From Actinomyces viscosus (GTDB lineage Bacteria > Bacteroidota > Bacteroidia > Flavobacteriales_D > Crocinitomicaceae), in contig CALPVI020000012.1 of NCBI GenBank assembly GCA_943326975.2, positions 1 to 14,888 of the forward strand: 14,888 nucleotides of DNA, given 5' to 3'. A model generated the notes under the pieces. That model was given only the letters and a program-made list of their open reading frames with translations, was not told the origin of the DNA and did no database searches. This document shows, in pieces, positions 14,155 through 14,888 of the stretch; positions within the stretch are counted from its first letter, which is position 1; every line of letters starts with the position of its first letter. A program made the position numbers and the translations under genes.

Positions 14155-14888
14155 TTATAATAATGTAGATGGACAAACATATTCTGTTACCGGTGTTTCT
14201 GTTTTCCTTATCTCATTGAATCCACCAATGACATCTACAAAATTTTCAACACCATATTTTTTCAAAATTGAAGCAGCAATCATACTTCTATAACCTCCGG
14301 CACAGTAAAGAAGGAAAGGTTTTGATGGAAACTCTCTAATTCTTTTTTCTAATTGATTCAAAGGGATATTGATAGCTTTCTCAACATGTTCAGAATCAAA
14401 TTCACTTTTTTTGCGAACATCAATTATTTCGATATTTTCAGTTTTAATTTTATGTTCAAATTCTTCGGCTGAAATTCTTTCTGATGTTTCATAGATTCTT
14501 TTAGATTGTTTCCAATTTTCAAATCCACCTCCTAAATATCCAATCGTATGATCAAATCCTACACGAGATAAACGTATCATCGCTTCCATTTCTAGACCTT
14601 CAGGACAAACCAATGCAATTTTGTGATTGATATCCGGAATTAATTCGCCAACCCACATAGCAAAATTACTTTCCAATCCAATATTTAAACTATTTGGAAC
14701 AAATCCTTTGGCAAATTCCTCAGATCTTCTGCAATCTAATATTACAACTGAATGATCATCAACAATTGTTTCAAATTCATCTAAAGTCATTGGGACATTA
14801 GCTCTTGCAATGATTGAATCCAAACTATCATAACCGTTGATGTTCATGATAACGTTTTTAGGAAAATAGGCTGGTGGTGCAACTAATC
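14155..14888 (-). CDS. MBL-fold/rhodanese fusion, C-terminal two rhodanese domains (5' end beyond window)
   Basis: The frame stays open through the window edge: upstream of the Met at 14847 it reads APPAYFPKNVI, the linker that usually follows an MBL-fold domain in Bacteroidota proteins of about 470 residues. What is visible is two rhodanese domains. The first, from the PMTLDEFE start, has VCPEGLE with its cysteine codon at 14607-14605; the second has an active-site loop CAGGYRS with its cysteine codon at 14304-14302. Such fusions (CstB-like, persulfide dioxygenase-rhodanese) oxidise low-molecular-weight persulfides and transfer sulfane sulfur in sulfide detoxification. The MBL iron site is outside the window, so dioxygenase activity cannot be confirmed. 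The Met at 14847 should not be taken as the start. The gene ends 17 bases from the bidirectional terminator. Confidence 0.88.
   Translation of the reverse strand, partial: LVAPPAYFPKNVIMNINGYDSLDSIIARANVPMTLDEFETIVDDHSVVILDCRRSEEFAKGFVPNSLNIGLESNFAMWVGELIPDINHKIALVCPEGLEMEAMIRLSRVGFDHTIGYLGGGFENWKQSKRIYETSERISAEEFEHKIKTENIEIIDVRKKSEFDSEHVEKAINIPLNQLEKRIREFPSKPFLLYCAGGYRSMIAASILKKYGVENFVDVIGGFNEIRKTETPVTEYVCPSTLL

Overview
The window is AT-rich, with tightly packed genes, almost no Shine-Dalgarno-like sequences and repeated TAnnTTTG -7 boxes. This points to a member of the Bacteroidota, most likely a flavobacterium-type organism (Flavobacteriales; Crocinitomicaceae-like is a guess). Gene content agrees: a fused E1 alpha-beta 2-oxoacid dehydrogenase, a fused SpmA-SpmB protein in a non-sporulating type of organism, a DivIC/FtsB-like protein and an MBL-rhodanese fusion. 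No tRNA, rRNA, CRISPR array, insertion sequence or phage gene was seen.

Layout. (1) 1-1356, minus strand: the N-terminal part of UvrA, cut by the window edge, and a small FtsB/DivIC-type division protein. (2) 1357-1714: a 358-base divergent gap holding a 15-bp hairpin and, on the minus strand, a textbook Bacteroidota promoter aimed at it, so it may encode an ~88-nt RNA. (3) 1715-4276, plus strand: an overlapping three-gene operon for a MeaB-type GTPase, a YbcJ-like S4 RNA-binding protein and a secreted glycine-asparagine-rich protein with collagen-like GXY stretches. (4) 4280-6013, minus strand: an unrecognised protein built on an exact 25-residue repeat, downstream of the SpmAB fusion. (5) 6089-8572, minus strand: the single-gene E1 unit with its own terminator. 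(6) 8829-14085, plus strand: a six-gene run of GT2 glycosyltransferase, GmhB-like HAD phosphatase, MORN-repeat exported protein, lipoprotein, GT9 heptosyltransferase-like protein and GT4 glycosyltransferase. It looks like a cell-surface glycan (LPS core or O-chain) locus. (7) 14155-14888, minus strand: the C-terminal two rhodanese domains of an MBL-fold persulfide-dioxygenase-like fusion, running off the window and separated from (6) by a strong bidirectional terminator.

How they fit together. Most of the window is ordinary housekeeping: DNA repair, division, cofactor-enzyme chaperoning, branched-chain or pyruvate oxidation and sulfide handling. The surface-glycan run is the clearest functional module: GT2, GT9 and GT4 would add sugars to a lipid carrier or core, and the HAD enzyme would make a heptose-type precursor. 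The least explained items are the glycine-rich secreted protein, the 25-residue-repeat protein, the putative small RNA and a set of promoters that place transcription starts on or very near start codons. I did not find a convincing complete new defence or mobile system; the candidates in the findings are single genes or short sites.
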